Of a DNA stretch of 64,000 nt, positions 1-11,877 are shown piece after piece; the stretch's first letter is position 1, and each line of letters begins with the position of its first letter. The notes beneath the pieces were generated by a model. That model did not search any database, was not told the origin of the DNA, and saw nothing but the letters and a program-made list of their open reading frames with translations. The stretch lies in NCBI RefSeq assembly GCF_004784465.1, contig NZ_SRRU01000002.1:186001-250000 (forward strand), read 5' to 3'. Position numbers and translations under genes: made by a program. The DNA is from Streptomyces griseoluteus. GTDB taxonomy: Bacteria; Actinomycetota; Actinomycetes; Streptomycetales; Streptomycetaceae.

Positions 1-3029
<3,029 letters not shown>

Positions 3030-3073
3030 GCGGACCATCCCAGCGGGGGGCGCGGGGCGCGGGCAAGCGGGTT

Positions 3074-3484
3074 TCAGGCGCCGGTGCCCTTCAGGCGGCG
3101 CCACTCGGCCACGACCTCGTCCACGTCGTACGGCTTCTTGCCCAGCGGCGGGCCCGGCGGGGGACGGAACATCATGTCCCGGATCTTGACGTTGACGGCC
3201 GTGATGATCTCCCGGACGGCACGCTCCGAGGGTGCCGCGTAAGCCGCCGCGAGCGCGTCCTCGGCCTCCTTGCGCAGGGCGAGTGACGGGGGCAGTACCG
3301 CCAGGCCCTCGCGGGCCATCTTCCGCTTGACCCACCAGAGTTCGTCGTACGCGCTGTCCAGTCCGGCGGGCAGGGGCTTACCGGTGCCGGGCAGCTCGTC
3401 GAACTCGCCGCGGCGCTGGGCGGCGCTGATCTGGTGGTCGACCCACGACTCGAACGGGACACCCGGTGGCTTTCGCTCGGTCAT
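3074..3484 (-). CDS. DUF1992 (DnaJ-C28-like) domain protein
   Basis: A 136-residue soluble protein. Residues ~10-45 match the DUF1992 signature (SWVDHQISAAQRRGEFDELP followed by GTGKPL), a domain shared with the eukaryotic DnaJ homologue DNAJC28. No J-domain or HPD motif is present, so this is the stand-alone domain. Its molecular function is unknown. ATG 3484 is the first start in frame that leaves the conserved domain intact with a short N-terminus. It lies 44 bp upstream of the GNAT gene on the same strand, so the two may be cotranscribed. Confidence 0.8.
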   Translation of the reverse strand: MTERKPPGVPFESWVDHQISAAQRRGEFDELPGTGKPLPAGLDSAYDELWWVKRKMAREGLAVLPPSLALRKEAEDALAAAYAAPSERAVREIITAVNVKIRDMMFRPPPGPPLGKKPYDVDEVVAEWRRLKGTGA

Positions 3485-3584
3485 GCCCCCCATTGTGCCG
3501 GACGTGGACGAGCCGGGCGTTCTATCATGCGGCGGCGGTGCGGCGATCAGGGGTCCGCGCCAAGGGGCTTCAGGGGGAACACGC

Positions 3585-3977
3585 GTGCTCGAACTCACCA
3601 TGGCCGCCGTCTCCGGCGAGGAAGCGGGTGCCACGGCCGGCATGACGATGGCCGAGGCGCCCAGCGAACCGGGCGCCGCGCTCCGCGTGGGCCGGGACGC
3701 CGCGGTGTGCCGGCTGGTCACCCCGGAGGACTGGCTCTTCGTCTCCCGTGTCCACCTGGAGTTCCTCTGCGGCCCCGACGGCGGCTGGCAGCTCTCCTGG
3801 CTCCACGGCTCCCAGCCCGACCCCTCCTCCGAGGTCCGCCTCACGGTCGGCGAATACGCCCAGACGGTCCCCTACGGCGGCTCCGTCCGCCTCCCTCGGG
3901 GAGCCTCGGGCGAGGTGGTCGTCCAGGACCGCACGGCTCCCCGCAGCGTAAACGTGGGCTTCTACCACGAGGCATAG
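3585..3977 (+). CDS. Short FHA-like protein
   Basis: A 130-residue protein starting at GTG 3585, with AGGGGG 9 nt upstream. The centre contains ALRVGRD and, about 25 residues later, SRVHLEF. This matches the GR...SxxH core of forkhead-associated domains, which bind phosphothreonine peptides. No other domain, signal peptide or membrane helix is seen, so it would be a free phosphopeptide-binding adaptor, presumably acting with Ser/Thr kinases encoded elsewhere. It is divergent from the DUF1992 gene. The FHA assignment is fairly good; the partner is unknown. Confidence 0.7.
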   Translation: MLELTMAAVSGEEAGATAGMTMAEAPSEPGAALRVGRDAAVCRLVTPEDWLFVSRVHLEFLCGPDGGWQLSWLHGSQPDPSSEVRLTVGEYAQTVPYGGSVRLPRGASGEVVVQDRTAPRSVNVGFYHEA

Positions 3978-4603
3978 CCGCCGCAGGCTCAGCGATGAGG
4001 CGTGGCTGCCGTCGGCTCAGCGATGAGGGGAGCCCGCCGCTCCACGGGGTGAGGCCCCCCTCCGGGGCGTTGCGGGGAGCCCCAGCGGAGTGGTGGCCCG
4101 TGAGCCGGGGGCTCGTGAGCCCGTGTGCACGCGCCAGCTCCCCGGCGCGCTGTCCGCCACCCGGTGTCCCGCAGCCCGGCGCGGCCCCTGCGGGGTGGTG
4201 GCGGGGCGCTGGGTGGGGGGTCGGTGGAGTCAGGGGGTGGACGGCGCCCCCGCCATCCGGACCGCGGGGAGCTGTCGGACGACCGGCGCCGACGGCCGGG
4301 GCACGGCGCGCGGACCGGACTACGGCAGAAGCTCCGGCTCCGGGTGAACGGCGAGCTGGTCGCCGCCCCCGACGCCGCCCCGGTCCCGGCCGCCGCCCGG
4401 CACCTCCCGGCGCACCGTGTGGATCACCGGCCTGGTGACCTCGCCGGGGCGGGTCGCCCGTGGGCTTGGTTTTTCGGGTGGTGCTGCGGCTCGGTGATTC
4501 GGCTCGGCCGTCTCCGTGGGGGCGGAGTGTGCGCGGCGGCGCCCCACGGCAGCCGTCGCGCGGCGGCCCGGCCGACAGTCGGTGTCCGCCGCGGAAGGGG
4601 GCC
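3978..4603. other. 626 bp convergent intergenic region, no gene recognised
   Basis: The region separates the FHA gene (+) from the O-methyltransferase (-). Open frames here have composition unlike a Streptomyces protein and no recognisable motif. It begins with two imperfect ~28 bp direct repeats that share the 15-mer GGCTCAGCGATGAGG at 3986-4000 and 4014-4028. The rest is GC-rich with small inverted repeats (for example around 4105-4125). It may hold a decayed gene or transcription-termination structures; nothing more can be supported. Confidence 0.4.
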
Positions 4604-5275
4604 TCAGCCCACCACCCGTGCCAGCGCGAAGCCGTCGTACCCCTTGCCGCCCACCGTCTGGAGGGCCGTGCCCGTCAGGCGGGGGTGGTCGGCGATGAGG
4701 TCGATGGCGGTACGGGTGCCGGTGATGGCGGGGTCGGTGCTGGTGGGGTCGGCCACGCGGCCGTCGCGGACGACGTTGTCGAGGATGATCAGACTGCCGG
4801 TGCGGGTGAGCCGGAGGGCCCACTCGACGTAGTGCGGGTTGTTGGCCTTGTCGGCGTCGATGAAGACCAGGTCGAAGGGTGCCGGGTTCTCGTCGGCGAG
4901 GTTGGGGAGGGACTCGAGGGCCGGGCCGACCCGTACGTCCACCATCCGGTCGAGGCCCGCGCGAGCGATGTTGCGGACCGCCACGTCGGCGTGTTCCGGG
5001 TTGTGCTCCAGCGTGACCACGCGGCCGTCCTCGGGCAGGGCGCGGGCCAGCCAGATGGTGCTGTACCCGCCGAGGGTGCCGATCTCCAGCACCGTACGGG
5101 CGCCCTGGATCTGCGCGAGGAGCTGGAGGAACTTGCCCTGGGTGGGGGTCACCGCGATGGACGGCAGCCCGGCCGCCTCCGAGTCGCGCAGCGCGGCCCG
5201 CAGGACGTCGTCGTCCGGTGCGAGCCGGCTGGTGAAGTAGAGGTCGACGTCGTCCCACCGCTGCGACTCGCTCAT
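4604..5275 (-). CDS. Class I SAM-dependent O-methyltransferase (catechol-OMT-like, MTF3)
   Basis: A 223-residue protein. The SAM-binding motif I is VLEIGTLGGYST, the acidic residue after beta2 is in TLEHNPEHA, and the metal-binding FDLVFIDADKANNPHY block is typical of cation-dependent O-methyltransferases such as CCoAOMT. It should methylate a phenolic or catechol hydroxyl. ATG 5275 (MSESQRW) is chosen over upstream in-frame starts because GAAAGG lies ~9 nt upstream and the domain begins soon after. The gene sits downstream of a strong terminator at 5349-5386, so it is expressed independently of the symporter gene. Confidence 0.88.
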   Translation of the reverse strand: MSESQRWDDVDLYFTSRLAPDDDVLRAALRDSEAAGLPSIAVTPTQGKFLQLLAQIQGARTVLEIGTLGGYSTIWLARALPEDGRVVTLEHNPEHADVAVRNIARAGLDRMVDVRVGPALESLPNLADENPAPFDLVFIDADKANNPHYVEWALRLTRTGSLIILDNVVRDGRVADPTSTDPAITGTRTAIDLIADHPRLTGTALQTVGGKGYDGFALARVVG

Positions 5276-5348
5276 GCGTGTGCTGCCTTTCCCGAGTGTC
5301 TGCGCAAAGCCTCTGCCAGGGTCCATGGTGCCCCCCGGAAAGACAGAA

Positions 5349-5386
5349 GTGGGCGCAGGAACCGTCGGTACGGTTCCCGCGCCCAC
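5349..5386 (-). terminator. Rho-independent-type hairpin after the symporter gene
   Basis: Two 17-base arms, 5349-5365 and 5370-5386, are complementary except for one position, with a 4-base loop. The hairpin starts 22 bp beyond the stop codon of the minus-strand MFS gene at 5408 and precedes the methyltransferase start. There is no U-tract, as is common in Streptomyces. Confidence 0.75.
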
Positions 5387-5407
5387 CTGGCCCGGAGATA
5401 AGGCCTC

Positions 5408-6784
5408 CTACTGCTCGGCCTCCACCGCGGGCGGCGAACCCGGCAGCGGACGGCCGGCGGACTCGCTCATCCGCCACACCGCGAAGCCACCGATGACGGC
5501 GGCCGCCATCATGTAGTACGCGGGCATCATCAGGTTGCCGGTCGCGCCGATCAGCGCGGTGACCACCAGCGGGGTCGTACCGCCGAACAGGGACACCGAG
5601 ACGTTGAAGCCGATCGACAGCGAGCCGTAGCGGACCCGGGTGGGGAACAGCGCCGGGAGCGCGGCCGGCATGGCGGCGGTGAAGCAGACCAGCAGCAGAC
5701 CCAGCGCGCCCATGCCGAGCGCGACGGCGAGCAGGCTGCCCTGGCGGATCAGCAGCAGGGCCGGGATCGACAGGAACAGGAAGCCCGCGCAGCCCGCGGC
5801 GATCACCGGACGGCGGCCGACGCGGTCGGTCAGGGCGCCCGCGAACGGCTGGACGATCATCATCAGCGCCATCACGCCGAGCACGACCAGCAGACCGTGC
5901 GTCTCGTCGTACTTCAGCTCACTGGTGAGGAAGCTCGGCATGTACGACAGCAGCATGTAGTCGGTGACGTTGAAGACCAGCACCAGGCCGACACAGAGCA
6001 GCAGCGACTGCCACTGGCCCGCGAGCATGTCGCGCAGCGGCACCTTCGGCCGGTTGGTCTCGGCCTTCTCGACCTCGGCGGCGAAGGCCGGGGTCTCCTC
6101 CAGGCGCATCCGCAGGTACAGGCCGATGATGCCCATCGGACCGGCGATCAGGAACGGGATGCGCCAGCCCCAGGAGAGCAGGTCGTCGCTGGAGAGCAGG
6201 GCCGTCATCAGCGTGACCAGGCCCGCACCGCCGATGTAACCGGCCAGCGTGCCGAACTCCAGCCAGCTGCCGAGGAAGCCGCGCTTCTTGTCCGGGGCGT
6301 ACTCGGCGATGAAGGTCGAGGCACCGGCGTACTCACCGCCGGTGGAGAAGCCCTGCACCAGCCGGGCCGCCAGCAGCAGCAGCGGCGCGCCGACGCCGAT
6401 GGAGGCGTACGACGGAATCAGGCCGATGGCGAACGTGCCCGCCGCCATCATGATCATCGTGACGGCGAGGACCTTCTGGCGCCCCACCCGGTCGCCCAGC
6501 GGGCCGAAGATCATACCGCCGAGCGGGCGGACGAGGAAGGCGGCCGCAAAAGCGCCGAACGTCGAGAGGAGCTGTGCAGTCGGATTCCCGGAAGGGAAGA
6601 AGACTTTGCCCAGCGTCACGGCGATGTAGCTGTAGACGCCGAAGTCGAACCACTCCATGGCGTTGCCGAGCGCGGCGGCCTTGACGGCACGCTTGACGAG
6701 CGCGGGGTCGGTGACCGTGGGCTCTGCCTGGGCCTTCGGGGCCCGAAGGGACTTCGGACGGGGACTGACAGCGGTGGCGGCCAA
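5408..6784 (-). CDS. MFS transporter, metabolite:H+ symporter (ProP/MHS) family
   Basis: A 458-residue, 12-helix protein. The opening GNAMEWFDFGVYSY and the later RLVQGFSTGGEYAGA are the signature motifs of the MHS family (ProP, KgtP, ShiA, CitA), which import compatible solutes or carboxylates with protons. The loop GPLGDRVGRQK is the MFS motif A. The C-terminus is short, without the coiled coil that ProP of E. coli uses for osmosensing, so a carboxylate or osmolyte substrate cannot be decided. It is transcribed away from the GT87-PAP2 gene across a ~310 bp divergent region. Confidence 0.88.
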   Translation of the reverse strand: MAATAVSPRPKSLRAPKAQAEPTVTDPALVKRAVKAAALGNAMEWFDFGVYSYIAVTLGKVFFPSGNPTAQLLSTFGAFAAAFLVRPLGGMIFGPLGDRVGRQKVLAVTMIMMAAGTFAIGLIPSYASIGVGAPLLLLAARLVQGFSTGGEYAGASTFIAEYAPDKKRGFLGSWLEFGTLAGYIGGAGLVTLMTALLSSDDLLSWGWRIPFLIAGPMGIIGLYLRMRLEETPAFAAEVEKAETNRPKVPLRDMLAGQWQSLLLCVGLVLVFNVTDYMLLSYMPSFLTSELKYDETHGLLVVLGVMALMMIVQPFAGALTDRVGRRPVIAAGCAGFLFLSIPALLLIRQGSLLAVALGMGALGLLLVCFTAAMPAALPALFPTRVRYGSLSIGFNVSVSLFGGTTPLVVTALIGATGNLMMPAYYMMAAAVIGGFAVWRMSESAGRPLPGSPPAVEAEQ

Positions 6785-7093
6785 AACGGAACTCGCCTGC
6801 CTTTCGACGGGGACACGGACAGCGCCGGACGACGACGGCGACGGCGTGCGTCAGGCAGAAAAGAGACGATAGGAGGGTTTCGGCCCCTTACGTCCTGTGC
6901 GCGAGACGTTGCTTTCTGCAAAGAAACCGCGTCTACGCTGGTATGACTGCCCTGTTTGTCGAGCATGATCCCCACTAAAAATGTGATCCATATCGCGTCC
7001 CGGAGCCGAAACCGCACCCTCTTCGGACTATCGTCATCCGGACAAATGGGTGACGGACACACCGTGACGCGATGGGGCGGGAGGCCACGAGGC
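6785..7093. promoter_or_regulatory. Divergent promoter region with TTGC-N5-GCAA palindrome
   Basis: 309 bp separate the minus-strand symporter gene from the plus-strand GT87-PAP2 gene. At 6909-6921 lies TTGCTTTCTGCAA, a perfect 4-5-4 inverted repeat. It overlaps a second one, TTTCT-GCAA-AGAAA (6913-6926). The site is about 125 bp upstream of the symporter start, in a locally AT-richer stretch. Dimeric regulators often bind such TTGCN5GCAA sites, but which regulator would act here is unknown. No coding sequence is visible in the interval. Confidence 0.4.
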
Positions 7094-9151
7094 GTGGTGG
7101 ACGTGGAGCACGGCGGACGGTCGGCGGACACCCTGGCGACGGCCGGAGCCGGCCCCAGAGCCCGGCTCCGCGCCGCCCGGCTCGCCCTGTGGGCGGTCGC
7201 CGCGATCCTCGCGGCCCGGCAGATGGCCCTCGTCCTCACCACCCCGAGCGGGCAGCGCCTCACCGACCTGGAGACCTGGGTCGGCCCGGACGGCGTCCTG
7301 CACGTCAACGGCTCCCTGTACGACTCCACCCGGTTCACCGGCACCCCCTTCGCCGGCCTGGTCCTCAAGCCGCTCACCCGCGCCGCCGAACAGGCCCTCG
7401 GCTGGGGCTGGACCTTCGGCACACTGCTGCTGGTCGTCGCCCTCGGCCTGGTCGTCGCCCGCGCGCTGCCCCGGCCCGTGGGGCGCCGTACCGCCCTGCT
7501 GGCCGCCCCCGTCGCCATCAGCCTCCTGATGGTGTCGCTGCCGGTCCGCAACACCCTCTGGCTCGGGCAGACCAGCGTCATCCCGGTCCTGCTCGTCCTG
7601 CTGGGCTGCTTCACCGTGCGCGGCGAACGCACAGCAGGCGTGCTCATCGGCCTCGCCGCCGCCCTCCAGCCGACGGTCCTGCTCTTCGCCCCGCTGCTCT
7701 GGTTCACCGGCCGCCGCCGGGCCGCGCTCGGCGCCGCCGCCGCCTTCGCCGGGGGCACCCTGCTCGCCTGGGCCGCGATGCCGGGCGACTCCCTCACCTA
7801 CTGGGTGCACCACATGGCGGGCGTCGGCCTCGGCGGCAGCGCCGACGCGCTCGCCAACCAGTCGCTGCACGGCGCCCTGCTCCGGTCCGGGCTCAGCGGC
7901 CCGCCGGAGATCGCGCTCTTCCTGCTGCTCGGCACGGCCGTCGCCGTCCTCGCGCTGCGCCGGGCCGTGGGCTACGCCCGTGACGGGCAGCTCCTGCTCG
8001 CCGTGGCCGTCACCGGGTGCGCGGCCGTCGCCGTCTCCCCGACGACCTGGCAGCACCAGCTCCTCTGGGTGCTGCTCGCGGTGGCCGGCCGGGTCGGGAG
8101 GCGGGCCGCGGACCGTACGGTCTGGCCGGTCGCGGTGGTCCTGGTGACCACGCTCCCGCCGACGATGATGCTGCCGAACACGCCGGTGATGTACCCGCTG
8201 CGGGACAACCTCGTCCTCCTCGCCGCGCTGGCCGCCGCGACCGCCGTCCCCTTCCTGCCGCGCAGCTCCCCGCACTACGCCGCCCCGGCGCCCACCGTGT
8301 ACGCCCGTCAGGTCCCGGCCCGGTTCGCACGCGTACCGCTGCTGCCGTTCCTGCGGCGCTCGTTCACCCGGCCCAATCTGCTGCTGGAGCTGCTGCTCAT
8401 CCGCGTGACCTATGCGGCCTACGCGCAGGTGCGGCTCGCGGCGACCGGGGGCAGCAACCAACTCGGGCGCGAGACCGCCGAGCGCCACGGGCGGCTGGTG
8501 CTCGACGCCGAGCGGTTCCTGCGCATCGACATCGAGCACGCCGTCAACCACGCGGTCGTCCGGGTCGGCTGGCTGCGCGGGTTCCTCGACTTCTATTACG
8601 AGTCCTTCCACTTCGTCGTCCCGCTGACCGTGCTCGCCGTCCTCTACTGGCGCCGCCCGGTCGACTACCGCTGGGCCCGGACCTCCCTCGGTTTCGCCAC
8701 GCTGCTCGCGCTGACCGGCTTCTGGCTGTTCCCGCTGGCTCCGCCGCGTCTGATGCCGGGGCTCGGCTTCGTCGACACCGTGCACGGGGCTCAGGACCTC
8801 GCCAACCCGGACTACGGTGCGATGACCGCGATCACCAACCAGTACGCGGCGATGCCCTCGCTGCACTTCGGGTGGTCGCTGTGGTGCGGGGTGGTGATCG
8901 CGATCCTCGCGCCGCGCTGGTGGATGAAGGGGCTCGGGCTGCTGCATCCGCTGCTCACCGTCACGGCGATCGTGGCCACGGCCAACCACTGGGTGCTGGA
9001 CGCGGTGGGCGGGGCACTGGTGGTGGGGGGCGGCTTCGCCCTTGCGTACGTGCTGCTGGGGCCCCGGGGAATCGTCGCCTCCGGCGAGGTCGGACGGCCG
9101 CCGGGGCCGCGCAAGCCGCAGGAACAGTCGCAGCCGGTCAGCTCCGGCTGA
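7094..9151 (+). CDS. Fused GT87 glycosyltransferase / PAP2 (Aur1-like) membrane protein
   Basis: A polytopic membrane protein of about 685 residues with two halves. Residues ~25-440 are a GT-C fold glycosyltransferase of family 87 (polyprenyl-phosphate-mannose-dependent in known members), rich in hydrophobic helices. After a basic linker (~445-460), residues ~475-660 form a PAP2/inositol-phosphotransferase domain with the motifs AAMPSLHFGWS and NHWVLDAVGG, the two histidines and aspartate of the phosphatase site. Together this suggests a single protein that mannosylates a lipid and transfers or removes a phospho head group. GTG 7094 is chosen because GGGAGG lies 10 nt upstream; ATG 7046 is an alternative. 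The next gene starts 5 nt after the stop. Domain calls are firm; the pathway is inferred. Confidence 0.85.
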   Translation: MVDVEHGGRSADTLATAGAGPRARLRAARLALWAVAAILAARQMALVLTTPSGQRLTDLETWVGPDGVLHVNGSLYDSTRFTGTPFAGLVLKPLTRAAEQALGWGWTFGTLLLVVALGLVVARALPRPVGRRTALLAAPVAISLLMVSLPVRNTLWLGQTSVIPVLLVLLGCFTVRGERTAGVLIGLAAALQPTVLLFAPLLWFTGRRRAALGAAAAFAGGTLLAWAAMPGDSLTYWVHHMAGVGLGGSADALANQSLHGALLRSGLSGPPEIALFLLLGTAVAVLALRRAVGYARDGQLLLAVAVTGCAAVAVSPTTWQHQLLWVLLAVAGRVGRRAADRTVWPVAVVLVTTLPPTMMLPNTPVMYPLRDNLVLLAALAAATAVPFLPRSSPHYAAPAPTVYARQVPARFARVPLLPFLRRSFTRPNLLLELLLIRVTYAAYAQVRLAATGGSNQLGRETAERHGRLVLDAERFLRIDIEHAVNHAVVRVGWLRGFLDFYYESFHFVVPLTVLAVLYWRRPVDYRWARTSLGFATLLALTGFWLFPLAPPRLMPGLGFVDTVHGAQDLANPDYGAMTAITNQYAAMPSLHFGWSLWCGVVIAILAPRWWMKGLGLLHPLLTVTAIVATANHWVLDAVGGALVVGGGFALAYVLLGPRGIVASGEVGRPPGPRKPQEQSQPVSSG

Positions 9152-9156
9152 GGCGG

Positions 9157-10635
9157 GTGCACACCCCGACGCGAGACCTCGACCGCCCCCTCGCCCCGCG
9201 CCGCCCTCGGGAGCGGCGCTCCACGGCACCCGCGCTCGTGCCCGCCGTACTCGCCACGGTCCTCGGGCTGTGGGGGCTCACCCGGCACGGCAGCATGTGG
9301 CGCGACGAATCCGTCACCTACCGGGTGGCTCACCGTCCGCTCGGCGAACTCCTCGCGCTGCTGGGCCACATCGACGCCGTGCACGGCCTGTACTACCTGC
9401 TCATGCACGGCGTCCTCGCCCTCTGGGACGGCGGCCTTTTCGCCCTGCGCCTGCCCTCGGTGCTGGCCACCGCCCTCGCCGCCGCCGGGGTCGGGGCACT
9501 GGGCTCCCGCCTCGCCGGACCACGGAGCGGCGTTCTCGCGGGCGTGCTGTTCGCCCTCTTCCCGGCGACCCAGCAGTACGCGCAGGAGGGGCGGTCGTAC
9601 GCCCTCGTCACCGCCGGGGTGGTCTGGGCGACCTACCTCTTCCTGCGCGGAATCGGCTCAGCCGGGCGCGGCTGGTGGGTGGGGTACGGGGTGTTGCTGG
9701 CGGTCGTGTGCTGGGTGCACGAGTTCGCCGCGCTGGTGCTGTCCGCCCACGCGGTGACGCTGCGGCTGCTGGGGGTGCGGTGGCGGAGATGGGCGGTGGC
9801 GGCGGCGGGGGTACTGGTCGCGGTGGCGCCGCTGGCGGTGGTCAGCGCCCGGCAGGCCGACCAGCAGCTGGGCTGGCTGGGCCGCCCGAGCCCAGCCATG
9901 TGGCTCGCGTTCCTGGCCGTATCGGCCCCGGGCCTGCTGCTGAGCCGTGTCCCGGCCCTGGCCGACCGCACGGTGACCGCGCTCGCCCTGCCCCTGCTGA
10001 TCGTCCCGCCCGGCGTCCTGATCACCGCCTCCCTGCTCAAGCCGTGGTACGTCGACCGCTACGTCCTGTACGCCCTGACCGGGCTGGCCCTTCTCGGCGG
10101 CCTCGCGCTGGACCGGTTGCCGGCGCACCTCGAAAAGGCCGCCGTCTGCCTGCTGGCCCTGGCCTTGCTCCCCGCCTCCCTGGCGGTCCGGACCCCGGAG
10201 AGCCGCAAGGACGACGTGGTGGCGGTCGCCCGGACCGTACGGAAGCTGTCCCGCCCCGGCGACGGCGTGCTGTTCCTGCCGTCCCGCCGCCGCGAGTGGC
10301 TGCTGTCGTACCCCTCCCTGTACGCCCGCTTGCACGACGTGGCCCTGGCCCGTTCCCCTGCCGCTTCCCACACCCTCCAGGGCACGGAGCTGCCCCCGGA
10401 CACCATCCGGTCCCGCCTCTTGGCCACGCCTCGCGCGATCGCCCTGACCGACCCCGATGGCCAGCCCCTTGACCCCTTCCCCCAGGAGGAGGTCAAGCGC
10501 CGCACGCTCAGGGAGTACTTCGAGGAGTGCGAGCGGGTGCGGGTCTGGGGCGCTCAGGTGGTGGTCTACGTACGGAGACCGGACCTCGGCTCGGCCGCAC
10601 GGGGTGAGGGCTGCCCGGGCGGCGGCGGGCAGTAG
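9157..10635 (+). CDS. GT39/ArnT-type membrane glycosyltransferase
   Basis: A 492-residue polytopic protein starting at GTG 9157, five bases after the preceding stop, so the two genes are very likely one transcript. The first extracytoplasmic loop carries WRDESVTY, the acidic D-E pair expected of GT-C enzymes, followed by HIDAVHGLYYLLMH. About 10 helices and a soluble C-terminal region follow. GT-C enzymes use polyprenyl-phosphate sugars on the outer face of the membrane. With its neighbour it probably builds or decorates a surface glycolipid or polysaccharide. An internal GTG at 9238 would remove the N-terminal cytoplasmic tail and is less likely. Confidence 0.82.
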   Translation: MHTPTRDLDRPLAPRRPRERRSTAPALVPAVLATVLGLWGLTRHGSMWRDESVTYRVAHRPLGELLALLGHIDAVHGLYYLLMHGVLALWDGGLFALRLPSVLATALAAAGVGALGSRLAGPRSGVLAGVLFALFPATQQYAQEGRSYALVTAGVVWATYLFLRGIGSAGRGWWVGYGVLLAVVCWVHEFAALVLSAHAVTLRLLGVRWRRWAVAAAGVLVAVAPLAVVSARQADQQLGWLGRPSPAMWLAFLAVSAPGLLLSRVPALADRTVTALALPLLIVPPGVLITASLLKPWYVDRYVLYALTGLALLGGLALDRLPAHLEKAAVCLLALALLPASLAVRTPESRKDDVVAVARTVRKLSRPGDGVLFLPSRRREWLLSYPSLYARLHDVALARSPAASHTLQGTELPPDTIRSRLLATPRAIALTDPDGQPLDPFPQEEVKRRTLREYFEECERVRVWGAQVVVYVRRPDLGSAARGEGCPGGGGQ

Positions 10636-10640
10636 CGGGG

Positions 10641-11279
10641 TCAGTCGCGGTCCGGCGCCAGGACCGCCAGTACCGCTGAGGCCAGTGCCGCCAGTAGCAG
10701 AGGGACGCCCAGGCCGTGGTGGAGGACCAGCCAGGCGCCCAGGCAGGCGCCGGTGAACATGGAGAGGACCGCGGCTGTGCGGCGGGGGGAGCGGTCGGCG
10801 GTGCCGCTGCCCAGGCGGGACTCGGCGGCCAGGCCCGTCAGGGTCATGGTCAGGACTGTGGTGGTGAGGTCGGGGACGCCCAGGGCACGCACGGTGGCGT
10901 TGCGCAGGCCCATGGCCAGCGCGGTGAGGGCGATCAGGGCGTAGCGGGTGCCGGGGCGTTCGGGCCAGGCCAGGGCGATGGCTGCCGAGGCGCCGACCAG
11001 CAGGGCTTCCGCGACGAGGGTCAGCCGGGTGGCGCGGCGGACGCGGGAGGTGAGCCGGCCGCCTGCCGCCGCGCCGGCGAGGAAGCAGCCCAGCGAGGTG
11101 GCTGTGAGGGGTACGGAGAAGCCGGGGGCGCCCACCGCGGCGAAGCCGAGGATGACCACGTTGCCGGTCATGTTGGCCGTGAAGACGCGGCCGAGGCCCA
11201 GATAGCCGACCGCGTCGATCAGCCCGCTCACCACGGTCAGTACGAGCAGGACCCACGGGAGCCGCATCGTCCTGGGCAT
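10641..11279 (-). CDS. DUF1275 (YoaK-like) membrane protein
   Basis: A 212-residue protein with six predicted helices. The signature DAVGYLGLGRVFTANMTGNV of DUF1275 is near the N-terminus, and MGLRNATVRALGVPDLTTTV lies in the second half. Members are widespread in bacteria and may be small-solute permeases, but no substrate is established. It converges on the GT39 gene with a 5 bp gap. ATG 11279 is the first start and gives the normal family length. Confidence 0.85.
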   Translation of the reverse strand: MPRTMRLPWVLLVLTVVSGLIDAVGYLGLGRVFTANMTGNVVILGFAAVGAPGFSVPLTATSLGCFLAGAAAGGRLTSRVRRATRLTLVAEALLVGASAAIALAWPERPGTRYALIALTALAMGLRNATVRALGVPDLTTTVLTMTLTGLAAESRLGSGTADRSPRRTAAVLSMFTGACLGAWLVLHHGLGVPLLLAALASAVLAVLAPDRD

Positions 11280-11460
11280 CGCGTCCTCCGGTCGGGCGGG
11301 CGGGGGCCGGACCAGTGGACCACGGGGGTGCGGACATGCGCGCGCACCCTCGCCGAGCGGTGGCGAGGGTGCGGGAAGGAAAGGGGGTGGGCCGTCGACC
11401 GTGGGTGGTCGTGGCACCGGATGGCCCGGTGCGGGGGAACGGCCCGCAGGCGGGGACGGC

Positions 11461-11877
11461 TCAGTACCAGCCGTTGGCCTGCCAGAAGTTCCACGCCTGG
11501 GCGGGGCTGCCGTAGCGGGAGTTCATGTAGTCCAGGCCCCACTTGATCTGGGTGGCGGGGTTGGTCTTCCAGTCGGAACCGGCCGAGGACATCTTGGAGG
11601 CGGGAAGGGCCTGCACCAGGCCGTACGCGCCGGAGGAGCTGTTCTTGGCGGAGACGTTCCAGCCGCTCTCGTGCTCGACGATCTTGCTGAACGCGTTGTA
11701 CTGCGCGGCGTCCGGGATCATCCGGTGCGCGACGGACTGCGCCGAGGACGGCGCCGGGTTGGTCGCGGCCTGGGCGGGGGCGGTGCCGAGGGCGACACCG
11801 GCGACACCGGCGGCCAGGGCGGCCACGGTGACGGCCTTCTTCGGGGAGACGATGCGGCGGATGGCGGAGAACGACAC
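11461..11877 (-). CDS. Secreted transglycosylase-like (SLT-fold) protein
   Basis: A 138-residue preprotein. Residues 1-37 form a Sec signal peptide ending APAQA. The mature part has the lysozyme-like/SLT fold: IVEHESGWNVSAKN with the catalytic glutamate, then SGAYGLVQALPASKM and a C-terminal WNFWQANGWY. Such proteins cleave peptidoglycan glycan strands and are abundant in Streptomyces, where they assist growth, germination or secretion. No LysM or other wall-binding domain is attached, so it is a minimal enzyme. It has its own ~300 bp upstream leader separating it from the ECF operon. Confidence 0.85.
   Translation of the reverse strand: MSFSAIRRIVSPKKAVTVAALAAGVAGVALGTAPAQAATNPAPSSAQSVAHRMIPDAAQYNAFSKIVEHESGWNVSAKNSSSGAYGLVQALPASKMSSAGSDWKTNPATQIKWGLDYMNSRYGSPAQAWNFWQANGWY

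Noticed and set aside
3986-4028. CRISPR-like or tandem-repeat array
   Set aside because: Only two imperfect copies of a 28 bp unit exist, with no spacers and no cas genes.
4320-4604. Possible decayed gene reading towards VIHTVRREVPGGG on the minus strand
   Set aside because: No family resemblance, no start with a ribosome site, and the frame is continuous only by GC bias.
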